Numbered from the stretch's first letter, positions 55,011 to 62,658 are shown. The stretch: DNA of 64,000 nucleotides from an uncultured Campylobacter sp. (GCA_934718785.1 CAKVAF010000010.1:4335-68334), one strand, 5' to 3'. Program-made: numbers and translations. Notes: generated from the letters alone by a model not told the origin.

Positions 55011-55094
55011 TTAATGCTTTCTTGCATTTACAATCGCAGTTAAAAGCGCGATTATCGCAACTACTAGATTAATGGTGCTAATCAGTAATTCCAT
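55011..55094 (-). CDS. Toxin-like membrane peptide (27 aa)
   Basis: AAAGGAG lies 7 bp before the ATG. The product has 27 residues: MELLISTINLVVAIIALLTA plus IVNARKH. It is one continuous hydrophobic helix with a short basic tail, the form of type I toxin peptides and small holin-like proteins. A consensus promoter with operators on both sides drives it, and a hairpin follows. I see no clear antisense RNA promoter. Toxicity is inferred from shape only. Confidence 0.6.
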   Translation of the reverse strand: MELLISTINLVVAIIALLTAIVNARKH

Positions 55095-55115
55095 TGTTTT
55101 ACTCCTTTTTTTATT

Positions 55116-55240
55116 TATAAAAGTTATGTTTTATAACTTTTATACAATAATTATAACATAAAAAAGAACCTAAGTCAAGAGTAAAGTTATAAAAAAATAT
55201 AATTTTATATTTTATAAAGTTATAGATTATAACTTTATAA
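55116..55240 (-). promoter_or_regulatory. Consensus promoter between two palindromic operators
   Basis: On the minus strand TTGACT (55178-55173), 17 bp, TATAAT (55155-55150) make a near-perfect sigma-70 promoter for the 27-residue peptide. Operator 1, downstream of the -10, is TATAAAAGTTAT-5-ATAACTTTTATA (55116-55144). Operator 2, upstream, is TTATAAAGTTAT-5-ATAACTTTATAA (55212-55240). A half-site GTAAAGTTAT touches the -35 (55181-55190). The shared core AAGTTAT-N5-ATAACTT implies one dimeric repressor and possible looping. Confidence 0.75.
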
Positions 55241-55305
55241 ATAGGACTGCGTAAAATTTCGCACTCGTAAAAATTTGAGTTTTTAGCCGCCGTAAAAATG
55301 TGGGG

Positions 55306-55536
55306 CTAGTTTATGAAGTCTTTTAGTAGTTTCTTTAATTGATTTTGCTTTTCTAATTCTTTTTTTAAATAATTACATTCTAAAAGTAGCTCGCAAGCTT
55401 TTTGTACTTGCTCTCCTGCTTCTGTGATTGCAAGTTGCTTTAATCTACCTTCACTATACCCGATAAACTCGCCTAATTGTTTATAAGTTAATCCTAGTTC
55501 TTTACAAGTTTTTTTAATGATATTTTCGTTCATCAT
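55306..55536 (-). CDS. Small HTH protein downstream of the Fic/Doc gene
   Basis: A 76-residue protein with a helix-turn-helix near residues 14-40 (LTYKQLGEFIGYSEGRLKQL) and a C-terminal coiled coil (LKKELEKQNQLKKLLKDF). It has the same plan as the gene at 54500 with limited identity. Its ATG overlaps the stop of the 42-residue gene (ATGA), so it is translationally coupled. It may bind the AAGTTAT palindromes 70-190 bp downstream; that is a guess from position. Confidence 0.75.
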   Translation of the reverse strand: MMNENIIKKTCKELGLTYKQLGEFIGYSEGRLKQLAITEAGEQVQKACELLLECNYLKKELEKQNQLKKLLKDFIN

Positions 55537-55661
55537 TTGTCCTTAAGTCTTACGAAGACTTCTTTGATTTGCTTATCTTTTAGTAAGTCTTTTAATGATT
55601 TTCTTATCTTTTCTCTTTGCTCTGGCGTTTTTAATTTGTTTTGTTTGACTTGTGTTTGCAT
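55533..55661 (-). CDS. 42-residue basic protein between Fic/Doc and HTH genes
   Basis: AAGGAT lies just before the ATG, 10 bp after the Fic/Doc stop. The sequence begins MQTQVKQNKLKTPEQREKIR and continues as a highly charged helix ending VFVRLKDK. It overlaps the HTH start. No known antitoxin family is recognised. Its coupling to a Doc-type toxin makes it a candidate antitoxin or accessory factor. Confidence 0.6.
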   Translation of the reverse strand: MQTQVKQNKLKTPEQREKIRKSLKDLLKDKQIKEVFVRLKDK

Positions 55662-55671
55662 TTTTTATCCT

Positions 55672-56058
55672 TTAAATTATTTCTTGTAAAAGTTTTAGTA
55701 ATTTTTCTTTGTCGATTTTATTTTCCGCTAAATCGACTACCACTTGCTCCATTTTAACAATAAATTCTTTAACTTCATCTTGTTTGTTTAGTCTGATAAA
55801 ATAAACCGCAGAATAAATAGCTGTTCTTTTGTTACCATCTAAAAAGGGGTGAAATTTCACACAAGCAAAGATTAGGTGGGTTAATTTTTCATAAAAACTA
55901 GGATAATAATCATCATTTTGCATATGCTCTAAGGCTGATTTTAAAAGTCCTATTTGTTTATCGTTGTAGCCTTTTAAACCACCTATATTTTCGATAATTT
56001 CATCGTGTAGGTTTAGGATTTCATCAAAGCTTATGTAATTAAGCTCTTGCGCGTTCAT
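55672..56058 (-). CDS. Fic/Doc family protein (death-on-curing type)
   Basis: A 128-residue protein. The catalytic motif HPFLDGNKRTA lies at residues 70-80, the Doc form of the Fic motif. The N-terminal block ISFDEILNLHDEIIENIGGL and GYNDKQIGLLKSALEH are typical of Doc toxins, which phosphorylate EF-Tu, while Fic relatives AMPylate proteins. No Phd gene is beside it; a 42-residue gene and an HTH gene follow in the same operon. The promoter region is the 145-bp repeat. It appears intact. Confidence 0.88.
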   Translation of the reverse strand: MNAQELNYISFDEILNLHDEIIENIGGLKGYNDKQIGLLKSALEHMQNDDYYPSFYEKLTHLIFACVKFHPFLDGNKRTAIYSAVYFIRLNKQDEVKEFIVKMEQVVVDLAENKIDKEKLLKLLQEII

Positions 56059-56200
56059 TGTGCTTTCCTTTCTTTTGCTTTGAAAATAATTTTACAAAAA
56101 ACACACTTAAAAAACACTTCTTTTTTACTTTTAACAATGATAATTCAAAGAACACGAGTTAAATTTAACTCTAATTATTTCAAGTTTTTTTCTAGCTTTC
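56056..56200. repeat. 145-bp direct repeat, copy 2
   Basis: Identical by eye to 54731-54875, including the palindrome GAGTTAAATTTAACTC (56156-56171) and the ribosome site AAAGGAAAG before the ATG. It serves the Fic/Doc gene. The flanks of the two copies differ immediately on both sides. Confidence 0.85.
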
Positions 56201-56214
56201 TAATGCGAAGCTCG

Positions 56215-56265
56215 TTAATACTGAGCCAACTTTAAGATTAAAATCAATATAAAATCTAAGCTCAT
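56215..56265 (-). pseudogene. Degenerate small membrane-peptide gene
   Basis: ATG with AAAGGAGC upstream reads MSLDFILILILKLAQY then TAA, 16 residues. In another frame the end (SINELRIRKLEKNLK) matches the tail of the 32-residue protein at 54850, so one indel separates the two parts. It probably was a homologue of that gene. The sequence from 56266 to 56409 holds no convincing gene. Confidence 0.4.
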
Positions 56266-56409
56266 ATTTGCTCCTTTTTTTATTTTAAAACTGGTTTTTA
56301 AACTTTATCACTAAATAAAGCATTAGCAAAACATTCACAAGTCCTAAAATGTAGCAAAAATAAACTTAATGTTTATTTAATCACTGCTAAAGAGCTTATT
56401 TATAGCGTT

Positions 56410-56661
56410 TTACTCATCCGTGTTTAAAGCCTTGATTTTATCTACATTAATCACGCATTCTTTATAATGCAAAAACAAATCACTATAAGCTTTTAAAATG
56501 TCGTTTTCATCAGCAATTACAGGCTTTTTAAGCTCTTTTAGATGAAGCAGATTTTCAGGCACTTTTTGTTTAATGATTTGTGTTTTTGTAATCACAGCTT
56601 GCGAACAGCCTACAAGTAAAAGCGCGCTACAAACAAGGGCCAAAAAGGCTGATTTTTTCAT
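56410..56661 (-). CDS. Small lipoprotein, spanin-like
   Basis: An 83-residue lipoprotein with signal and lipobox LLVGC at residues ~15-19, then a KTQIIKQKVPENLLHLKEL stretch rich in Lys and Pro. Size and pattern suggest an outer-membrane spanin (Rz1-type) of a phage lysis cassette. The end of another phage gene (ELFKGEK) overlaps its ATG; the rest of that gene was replaced by the EF-hand repeat at 56688. Confidence 0.6.
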   Translation of the reverse strand: MKKSAFLALVCSALLLVGCSQAVITKTQIIKQKVPENLLHLKELKKPVIADENDILKAYSDLFLHYKECVINVDKIKALNTDE

Positions 56662-56682
56662 TTTTCGCCCTTAAAAAGTTCA

Positions 56683-56733
56683 TTAACAAGCGCGAGCCAA
56701 ACCAAAATCCGCATTTGCAAAAATTCTAGCCAT
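56683..56733 (-). pseudogene. 5' stub of a third EF-hand gene copy
   Basis: Reads MARIFANADFGLARAC and stops. The first 14 or so codons and all upstream DNA are identical to the start of the gene at 57919; the sequence then changes abruptly to phage DNA at about 56688-56690. It marks the left break of the tandem duplication. Confidence 0.75.
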
Positions 56734-56818
56734 TGTCCTGTCCTTGTTTTGTTAAGCTAAATTTCGGTGTAATTTTAACAAAATTTATAGTTAAATCAAT
56801 CAAAATCACTCTTTCATC

Positions 56819-57919
56819 TCAGGCTGAAATGTCTATTTGCAGGCTTTTTGCGGCACTTGCTGAAATCTCACTGATGAGTGAGTGCATATCCTTTGTGAAA
56901 TTTGGGTTGTCAAGGTTTTTGATGACAAGCTCTTCGCTCACCTTAAAGGACACAGAAAGGCTTTTTGTAAGCTCTTTTAACTCGCTTTCAAGGGACTTAA
57001 ACAAATCCTCGCTTGTGGCGTAGTTTTCGGCGTTAAGTTGCTTTTCAAGCTGCTCTTCAAGGCGTTTGGCAAGCAGCTCGTTAATATCGCCTAAATTTAA
57101 GCGTCTTGAAAGCTCTTTGAGCTTTTTTTTCAGCTGTTTCATCAACTTTTCAAGCAAATCTACCCCACCCTCGTCCGTTTGAGTGGGTGCTTCGCCCTCG
57201 ATGGTCTTTTTGGCACTTTTTATGATTTGCTCTTTGCTTTGAAGTTCGCCTAAATTCAAGTATCCATCCATATTTATATCAGCTTTTAGAGTTTCGTTAA
57301 GTGCCTTTTCTATGGTGTTTGCTAGGGGTGCGTCATAGTGTTTGGAGTAAGGCAAATAAGACGAAACGCCTTTAAAATCGACATCTGTTACATTTGCGCC
57401 CTCAACTTTTTTAGTGGTGTTTGTGGCGTATCCTGCCAGAGTTTCGCCCTTTTCGCTATCGTTTAAAAAGCCGTTTTTATCGCTATCCGCACCTGCATAG
57501 TTGCGTTTATAAGCTATATCGCCAAACCAACCTGAGACAAAGTCTGCTGCCTCGCCTTTGAGTGTGATTTTCCCACTTTTGTCTTTGTCAAAATTTTGTG
57601 AGCCAAAATGCGTTTTAAGCCTTGCTAAATTTTCATCACTAATCTTTAAATTTATGGTGTTGCCACTTACTTTGTCGTTAAAAGAAATTTCATTGTTAAA
57701 TTCATAATTTTTAGCTAAATTTGAGCTTGTTTTTATATTGTTTGTGTCTAAATTTTTATTGATGATTTTGGCAAAATTTTGCAAATTATCTTGACTCATA
57801 TTAGAAAGGCTAGAAAAAACGGCTTTGTTTTGAATGCCGTTTAGCTCAAATTTGGTGTTGTGAAAGCTCATCAAAGCGCGAGCCAAACCAAAATCCGCAT
57901 TTGCAAAAATTCTAGCCAT
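56819..57919 (-). CDS. EF-hand-like repeat protein, tandem copy 1
   Basis: A 366-residue protein without signal peptide or membrane segment. Calcium-loop patterns: DKDKSGKITLKGE near residue 112 (acid at 13, slightly off), DSDKNGFLNDSE near 144 and DINMDGYLNLGE near 215, the last two canonical 12-residue loops. The C-terminal third is a charged coiled coil (LEKLMKQLKKKLKELSRRL-type). The upstream DNA has a CCGAAAT word that could be a sigma-28 -10, and AAGGACAGGACA before the ATG. It shares most of its length with copy 2. No family recognised; a secreted calcium-binding effector or structural protein is possible. Confidence 0.75.
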   Translation of the reverse strand: MARIFANADFGLARALMSFHNTKFELNGIQNKAVFSSLSNMSQDNLQNFAKIINKNLDTNNIKTSSNLAKNYEFNNEISFNDKVSGNTINLKISDENLARLKTHFGSQNFDKDKSGKITLKGEAADFVSGWFGDIAYKRNYAGADSDKNGFLNDSEKGETLAGYATNTTKKVEGANVTDVDFKGVSSYLPYSKHYDAPLANTIEKALNETLKADINMDGYLNLGELQSKEQIIKSAKKTIEGEAPTQTDEGGVDLLEKLMKQLKKKLKELSRRLNLGDINELLAKRLEEQLEKQLNAENYATSEDLFKSLESELKELTKSLSVSFKVSEELVIKNLDNPNFTKDMHSLISEISASAAKSLQIDISA

Positions 57920-58253
57920 TGTCCTGTCCTTGTTTTGTTAAGCTAAATTTCGGTGTAATTTTAACAAAATTTATAGTTAAATCAATCAAAATCACTCTTT
58001 CATCTCAGGCTGAAATGTCTATTTGCAGGCTTTTTGCGGCACTTGCTGAAATCTCACTGATGAGTGAGTGCATATCCTTTGTGAAATTTGGGTTGTCAAG
58101 GTTTTTGATGACAAGCTCTTCGCTCACCTTAAAGGACACAGAAAGGCTTTTTGTAAGCTCTTTTAACTCGCTTTCAAGGGACTTAAACAAATCCTCACTT
58201 GTGGCGTAGTTTTCGGCGTTAAGTTGCTTTTCAAGCTGCTCTTCAAGGCGTTT
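57874..58253. repeat. Direct repeat unit, 1186-bp period, with 56688-57067
   Basis: 56688-57067 and 57874-58253 are nearly identical (one base change seen near 58197). The unit carries the 3' third of an EF-hand gene, the intergenic space and the start of the next copy. A second block of identity covers the middle of both genes. Recombination between copies would delete or add one gene. Confidence 0.8.
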
Positions 58254-59063
58254 TTTGATGAGTTCCTTGCTCTCTTGTGTCATTTTTTGCAAAAGCTCTT
58301 CCAAGCTCACAAAAACGCGCGGTTTGTCTAATGGGTCGGTTTGTATGCTCTTTTTAGCGTATTTGATGATTTGCTCTTTGCTTTGAAGTTCGCCTAAATT
58401 CAAGTATCCGTCCATATTTATATCAGCTTTTAGAGTTTCGTTAAGTGCCTTTTCTATGGTGTTTGCTAGGGGTGCGTCATAGTGTTTGGAGTAAGGCAAA
58501 TAAGACGAAACGCCTTTAAAATCGACATCTGTTACATTTGCGCCCTCAACTTTTTTAGTGGTGTTTGTGGCGTATCCTGCCAGAGTTTCGCCCTTTTCGC
58601 TATCGTTTAAAAAGCCGTTTTTATCGCTATCCGCACCTGCATAGTTGCGTTTATAAGCTATATCGCCAAACCAACCTGAGACAAAGTCTGCTGCCTCGCC
58701 TTTGAGTGTGATTTTCCCACTTTTGTCTTTGTCAAAATTTTGTGAGCCAAAATGCGTTTTAAGCCTTGATAAATTTTCATCGCTAAGTTTTAAATTTATG
58801 GTGTTGCCACTTATTTTGTCGGTAAAAGAAATTTCATTGTTAAACTCATAATTTTTAGCTAAATTTGAGCTTGTTTTTATATTGTTTGTGTCTAAATGTT
58901 TATTGATGATTTTGGCAAAATTTTGCAAATTATCTTGACTCATATTAGAAAGGCTAGAAAAAACGGCTCTGTTTTGCACGCCATTAAGCCTAAACTGCGT
59001 GCCGTTAAAGGTGAGATTTCTTGGCGAATACCCAAAATCCGCATTTGAAAAAATTCTAGCCAT
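58005..59063 (-). CDS. EF-hand-like repeat protein, tandem copy 2
   Basis: A 352-residue paralogue of the gene at 56819. Residues ~40-235 and the last ~95 are almost the same, including the three calcium-type loops. The first ~30 residues (YSPRNLTFNGTQFRLNGV) and a segment near residues 235-260 (TDPLDKPRVFVSLEELLQKM) differ, so variation is confined to two patches. The gene has its own GCCGAAAT word and AAGGATAGGACG before the ATG. Function unknown. Confidence 0.75.
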   Translation of the reverse strand: MARIFSNADFGYSPRNLTFNGTQFRLNGVQNRAVFSSLSNMSQDNLQNFAKIINKHLDTNNIKTSSNLAKNYEFNNEISFTDKISGNTINLKLSDENLSRLKTHFGSQNFDKDKSGKITLKGEAADFVSGWFGDIAYKRNYAGADSDKNGFLNDSEKGETLAGYATNTTKKVEGANVTDVDFKGVSSYLPYSKHYDAPLANTIEKALNETLKADINMDGYLNLGELQSKEQIIKYAKKSIQTDPLDKPRVFVSLEELLQKMTQESKELIKKRLEEQLEKQLNAENYATSEDLFKSLESELKELTKSLSVSFKVSEELVIKNLDNPNFTKDMHSLISEISASAAKSLQIDISA

Positions 59064-59247
59064 CGTCCTATCCTTGTTTTGTTAAGCTAAATTTCGGCGT
59101 AATTTTAACAAAAATTTATAGTTAAATCAAGCAAAATTACTCTTTTTTAAATTTTTGCTGTTTTTAGGAATTTTAAAGCCTTTTAAAACTTGAAATTTTT
59201 ATAAATCAGTGCTTTTAAAAAGCCTTAAAATTCAAGTTTGTAGCCAG

Positions 59248-59890
59248 CTATCTCAAAACCTTACTGATACGCACGGCGTCATTAAGCCCCACGATGATGC
59301 TTGCGCCGTTTTTCGTGGCTATGTCGCCCGCTACAAAAATGCCCGCTACATTGCTTTGTTTGTTTTTATCAAAGACGGGAATGCCCTGCTCATCGACATT
59401 TATGCCGCATTTTTGCAAAAAATCCACAGGCGTAGAACCGCCGATAGCATAAATAGCCCTATCGTAAATTTCGCTCGTGCCGTCAGTGAATTTCACGCCT
59501 ACCTTGCCGTTTTCATCGCTGATTTCTTCGATATCTATGCCAAGTTTGAGCGCGACTTTGCCCGCTTTGCTCGCCTTTTCTATGTCGCTTAAATTCGTGT
59601 CATTTAGGCGCGTAAAGGCTTTTTGTCTGTAACAAAGCGTGGTGTCGCAAGTGTTTGACAAATCCACAGCGTATTCAGCGGCTGAATTTCCGCCACCTAC
59701 GATGATGATTTTTTCGTTTGCCTGCACGCTGTTGGCGTTAAAATTGACAACTTTGTTTAAAGAGCTTGGTATCTTGTAGCTTGGTTTGTTTGGCTTGCCC
59801 ATTCTACCGATAGCTACGATGATATTTTTGCACTCAAAGCCGCCCTTTGCGCGATTGCTCTTTTTTTGGCTATCAAGCTTAAAAACACCT
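59248..59890 (-). pseudogene. C-terminal part of a thioredoxin-reductase-like flavoprotein
   Basis: Recognisable from GVFKLDSQKKSNRAKGGFE on: KNIIVAIGRMGKPN, NADPH-binding loop IIIVGGGNSAAEYAVDL, and FAD site GIFVAGDIATKNGAS near the C-terminus. The N-terminal FAD-binding half is missing; just upstream the DNA belongs to a phage gene that overlaps in another frame (59897). It looks like the right remnant of a host gene cut by the island. Confidence 0.8.
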
Positions 59891-59896
59891 AACATC

Positions 59897-60319
59897 CTAA
59901 GCCTTTTTAAAATTAAAATCAAATTTCACGCCATTAAGCGCGCTAGATAAATTTAAATCAAACACTTGCCCTAAATTGCTTGCAACGCGCGGGCAATACT
60001 GAGAATAACCCTCATCCGCAGGCACAAGATTAAATCCTTCAAGTTGGGTTTTGGCATTTTCAATTTGCTTTGCTGCTTCGATGAAAGAATGCGAAAAGTT
60101 TTTCACATTGGCAAAAACTTCTTTCAAACCTAAATAAGACTGATAAATATGTGCTGTGGTGTCTATGAGTTCTTTGTTTTTCTTAATGAAAGAATTAAGA
60201 GAGCTTGTGGCATTGTTTGAAAGCTGGGTAAAGTCTTTGACGCTTTTACCTAGCTTTTCAATGCTTATTATTCCATCTTTTGTATTTGCGGTAACATTTA
60301 TTTTTAAATTTGTAGCCAT
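59897..60319 (-). CDS. Phage tape-measure-like N-terminus with unrelated tail
   Basis: A 140-residue frame with AAAGGAAGCC before the ATG. Residues 1-95 (ATNLKINVTANTKDGI, GKSVKDFTQLSNNATSSLNS) look like the start of a Mu-like phage tail tape-measure protein, normally many hundreds of residues. The last ~45 residues (FNLVPADEGYSQYCPRVASN) are of another origin I do not recognise. It is therefore a deletion scar and not a working tail gene. Confidence 0.6.
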   Translation of the reverse strand: MATNLKINVTANTKDGIISIEKLGKSVKDFTQLSNNATSSLNSFIKKNKELIDTTAHIYQSYLGLKEVFANVKNFSHSFIEAAKQIENAKTQLEGFNLVPADEGYSQYCPRVASNLGQVFDLNLSSALNGVKFDFNFKKA

Positions 60320-60377
60320 TTTGGCTTCCTTTTATTGTTTTTTTATAAAATTTAAATAAAAATCAAGGTGTGTTTTT

Positions 60378-60696
60378 ATGATTGTGGGCGATTTTAGCGG
60401 TGTTGTGGGTTCTATTTGTATGATTTTGATGCTTATTCACGCATTTATACTTTTTAGAGCTTATAAAAAAAGAGAAATTTATAAAAAGCTTGATGAGTTT
60501 AGCCAAGTAATTGCAAAAACATTATTTGATAAAAACACAGCACAGCGAAGCAAATATCAGCATTCAAGCTCTTAAGCTTGGACTTGAAAAAGGCTTTTTT
60601 GATTTTGATGAGAGCCTTAAACAGCAATTTAGGCAAATCGTTCAAAACCACTCTTTGCAAAAAGAAGTTACAATCAACTTGATAAAAACGGCTTGA
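60378..60696 (+). pseudogene. Small phage-type membrane protein with a frameshift
   Basis: Starts MIVGDFSGVVGSICMILMLI, one membrane helix, and runs to FDKNTAQR where an extra A in a run of five (about 60531-60536) changes the frame. The other frame goes on SEANISIQALKLGLEKGFFD to the stop at 60696. Together the parts align in plan with the next gene (60788), which is whole. Probably one dead member of a small phage family. Confidence 0.6.
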
Positions 60697-60787
60697 AGTT
60701 TTCAATAATTTTCCTTTACAAATTTAGCGTAATTTTAAGAAAAATAACCCGTCTTAAGTGTCGGGTTGTTGAATTTAAGGTGGTTAA

Positions 60788-61099
60788 ATGATTTTAGTGC
60801 CTGATTTTAGTGGCTTTTTTGGCGCTATTTTAATGTTTATTTTCATCGGGTTTTTATATCATTGTTATAAACATCAAAATGATGATGAATATAAACAAGA
60901 GCTTAGAAGCTTTATTAAATTTTGTAATGATTTTTATAGCAATAAGACCGATGAAAGCACTTTTATTTTAAGTAAAGTAGCTATAAAATTTGGACTTAAA
61001 AATAATATTTTTTTTGAGCCTTTTAAGAGTAAGTTTAAGTCTGCTTTGTGTGAAAATTCTTTTATTGATAATATAGAGCTAGATTTAAAAAGGGTTTAG
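60788..61099 (+). CDS. Small phage-type membrane protein (103 aa)
   Basis: Begins MILVPDFSGFFGAILMFIFI with one membrane helix, followed by a soluble part of ~75 residues (FIKFCNDFYSNKTDEST, SKVAIKFGLKNN). It has the same plan and VxDFSG start as the broken gene at 60378, so both are paralogues. Unknown function; the context is prophage remnants. Confidence 0.65.
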   Translation: MILVPDFSGFFGAILMFIFIGFLYHCYKHQNDDEYKQELRSFIKFCNDFYSNKTDESTFILSKVAIKFGLKNNIFFEPFKSKFKSALCENSFIDNIELDLKRV

Positions 61100-61104
61100 A
61101 CTTA

Positions 61105-61194
61105 ATGAGCTTTTTTGTCACCACTTTTGCGATTTGCTTTTTTGTGGCTTTTGCCGTGTGGGCGATGAGTAGAAATTTAACAATCAAGGAGTAA
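61105..61194 (+). CDS. 29-residue membrane peptide
   Basis: MSFFVTTFAICFFVAFAVWA then MSRNLTIKE, a single hydrophobic helix with a polar tail. It starts 5 bp after the 103-residue gene. Ribosome site is weak. It may be a small phage membrane protein; existence as a gene is uncertain. Confidence 0.4.
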   Translation: MSFFVTTFAICFFVAFAVWAMSRNLTIKE

Positions 61195-61268
61195 AAAATG
61201 ATTGTCAAAGAAAAATTAAGCAGCAATTTTATCATTATCAGCTAGGAATTCATTCCTAATGGCAAATT

Positions 61269-61439
61269 ATGATAAAAATATTTTTTATTTTTGAAAAATC
61301 AAAGCTCAAAAAGCAAGAATTAAATTTAAATTTTTTCAACACCCTAGAACAAGCTAAAATCAAAGAATGGTTTGCTTATAAGAGCATGAAAAAACATTTA
61401 AACATTCCATTCAAAACAACGCATTTTAAAGCAGCTTAA
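61269..61439 (+). CDS. 56-residue phage-type protein
   Basis: MIKIFFIFEKSKLKKQELNL continues NFFNTLEQAKIKEWFAYKSM and ends THFKAA. Charged and soluble. No strong ribosome site. It is probably the end of a larger phage gene. From 61440 to 61695 I see only short broken frames. Confidence 0.35.
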   Translation: MIKIFFIFEKSKLKKQELNLNFFNTLEQAKIKEWFAYKSMKKHLNIPFKTTHFKAA

Positions 61440-61695
61440 AGAGTTTAAAGCTCAAAATCAAGATATTTGTAAGGTGATTGATTAAAGTATTTTAAGAGGT
61501 TGGTAAGGCTTATTTTTCATCAAAAAACAAAGCGTTAAAAAGCCACTTGGTTAAAAAGAGATTTTAGGCCTCGTATTAAGAAATACGCCCCATTTATTTC
61601 AGATCAGACTTTGATTTAAGTGGCTAAAATCGAGGGCAAAAGCTTGAAATACAACGCCTTAAAAGATGAATTTATACTTGTGTGAAGGAAGATTT

Positions 61696-62087
61696 ATGGC
61701 GTATCAATTTAAAATCTCAAAAGGCAAAGAACAAAGCGGGGGATTTATGATTGAAACTTCTAAATTCGAGCTTTTAAAAAGCTTTGTGAGTGTAAGCGCA
61801 TTTCAAGGGCTGAGTTTGTAGCAAGGGCTTTAAAGACTTATTTTGATATTTATAAGAGCTTGCAAAAATCAGATGATCAAACAATGAAATATTTAAAAGG
61901 CAATAAAGCCAGATTAAGAAAGAAATTTAGACTGAGAAAAAGCCTTTTATCAAGCTTCATCAGCAAGCCAAAAGGCAAAAAAAAGAGTAAAAATTTTATT
62001 TTGCACGAGGCCTTAAATCTATATTTTGAGCTTTTAGCCCAGCAAGATTTATTTATCTATAGCTTTTTAAAAGATAAAAATGTGTAA
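61696..62087 (+). pseudogene. Phage-type gene with a frameshift
   Basis: GAAGGAAG precedes ATG at 61696. The frame reads MAYQFKISKGKEQSGGFMIE to FELLKSFVSV, then must shift near 61795 to continue KRISRAEFVARALKTYFDIY, SLQKSDDQTMKYLKGNK and a basic C-terminus ending at 62087. The restored product would be about 130 residues. Its N-terminal half (SRAEFVARALKTYF) looks like a small ribbon-helix-helix or coiled segment. No function known. Confidence 0.55.
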
Positions 62088-62315
62088 AAATATGCCTTAA
62101 CGCGCTTTTGCAAAGGCTTACTTAAAGAGCTTGAAAAATCAAAAAAAAGAATGTGAAGCATTGTCAAGGTAAGTGCGCTCATCTTTTTTAAGCGCATTAA
62201 AATAAATTTCAATTTCTGCAAAGTGTTTGTAAATTGCTCTTTGTTTCAAAGATTCTAAAATACCCTGAAAATAAATTTTATCGAAGATTTTAAAATTTGT
62301 AAGAAATTTAGGTTT

Positions 62316-62392
62316 TGGTATCAAGGGGGAGACTTGAACTCCCGACCTCCGGCTTATGAGACCAGCGCTCTAACCAGCTGAGCTACCCTGAC
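62316..62392 (-). tRNA. tRNA with CAU anticodon (Met-type)
   Basis: A 77-nt cloverleaf with encoded CCA. Acceptor GTCAGGG / CCTTGAT (with G-T pairs), D arm AGCTCAGCTGGTTAGAGC, anticodon loop CTCATAA, T arm GGAGTTCAAGTCTCC. CAU reads Met unless modified to lysidine (Ile2). First downstream gene of the tRNA group; it marks the right end of the accessory region. Confidence 0.92.
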
Positions 62393-62473
62393 ACTTAAAG
62401 CCAGCTTACGCAGACTCTACAAGCCACTACTTTTAAAAAGCTTTGTAAAATGGGCTTTGAAAGCGTTGAATAT

Positions 62474-62549
62474 TGGTTGCGAAGGGCGGATTTGAACCGC
62501 CGACCTTCGGGTTATGAGCCCGACGAGCTAACCACTGCTCTACTTCGCG
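62474..62549 (-). tRNA. Initiator tRNA-fMet (CAU)
   Basis: CGCGAAG at the 5' end faces CTTCGCA, so position 1-72 is the unpaired C-A typical of initiators. The anticodon stem has three G-C pairs (TCGGG-CTCATAA-CCCGA), also diagnostic. CCA is encoded. 76 nt. Confidence 0.95.
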
Positions 62550-62564
62550 GCAACCGCTACAATG

Positions 62565-62639
62565 TGGATGGGGTAAAGGGATTCGAACCCCTGAATGACA
62601 GGACCAAAACCTGTTGCCTTACCGCTTGGCTATACCCCA
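62565..62639 (-). tRNA. tRNA-Gln (UUG)
   Basis: A 75-nt cloverleaf: acceptor TGGGGTA / TACCCCA, D arm AGCCAAGCGGTAAGGC, anticodon arm CAGG-TTTTGGT-CCTG with TTG, T arm AGGGGTTCGAATCCCT, encoded CCA. The first tRNA behind the shared promoter. Confidence 0.95.
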
Positions 62640-62658
62640 GTGTGAGTTGTAAAGACGA

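Noticed and set aside
56819..58253. Plus-strand frames at 56733-57023 and 57919-58209 with identical products
   Set aside because: They are antisense shadows of the duplicated EF-hand genes and lack ribosome sites.
61105..61194. CcoQ-like subunit of a cbb3 oxidase
   Set aside because: Only general hydrophobicity matches; it lies among phage remnants without other oxidase genes.
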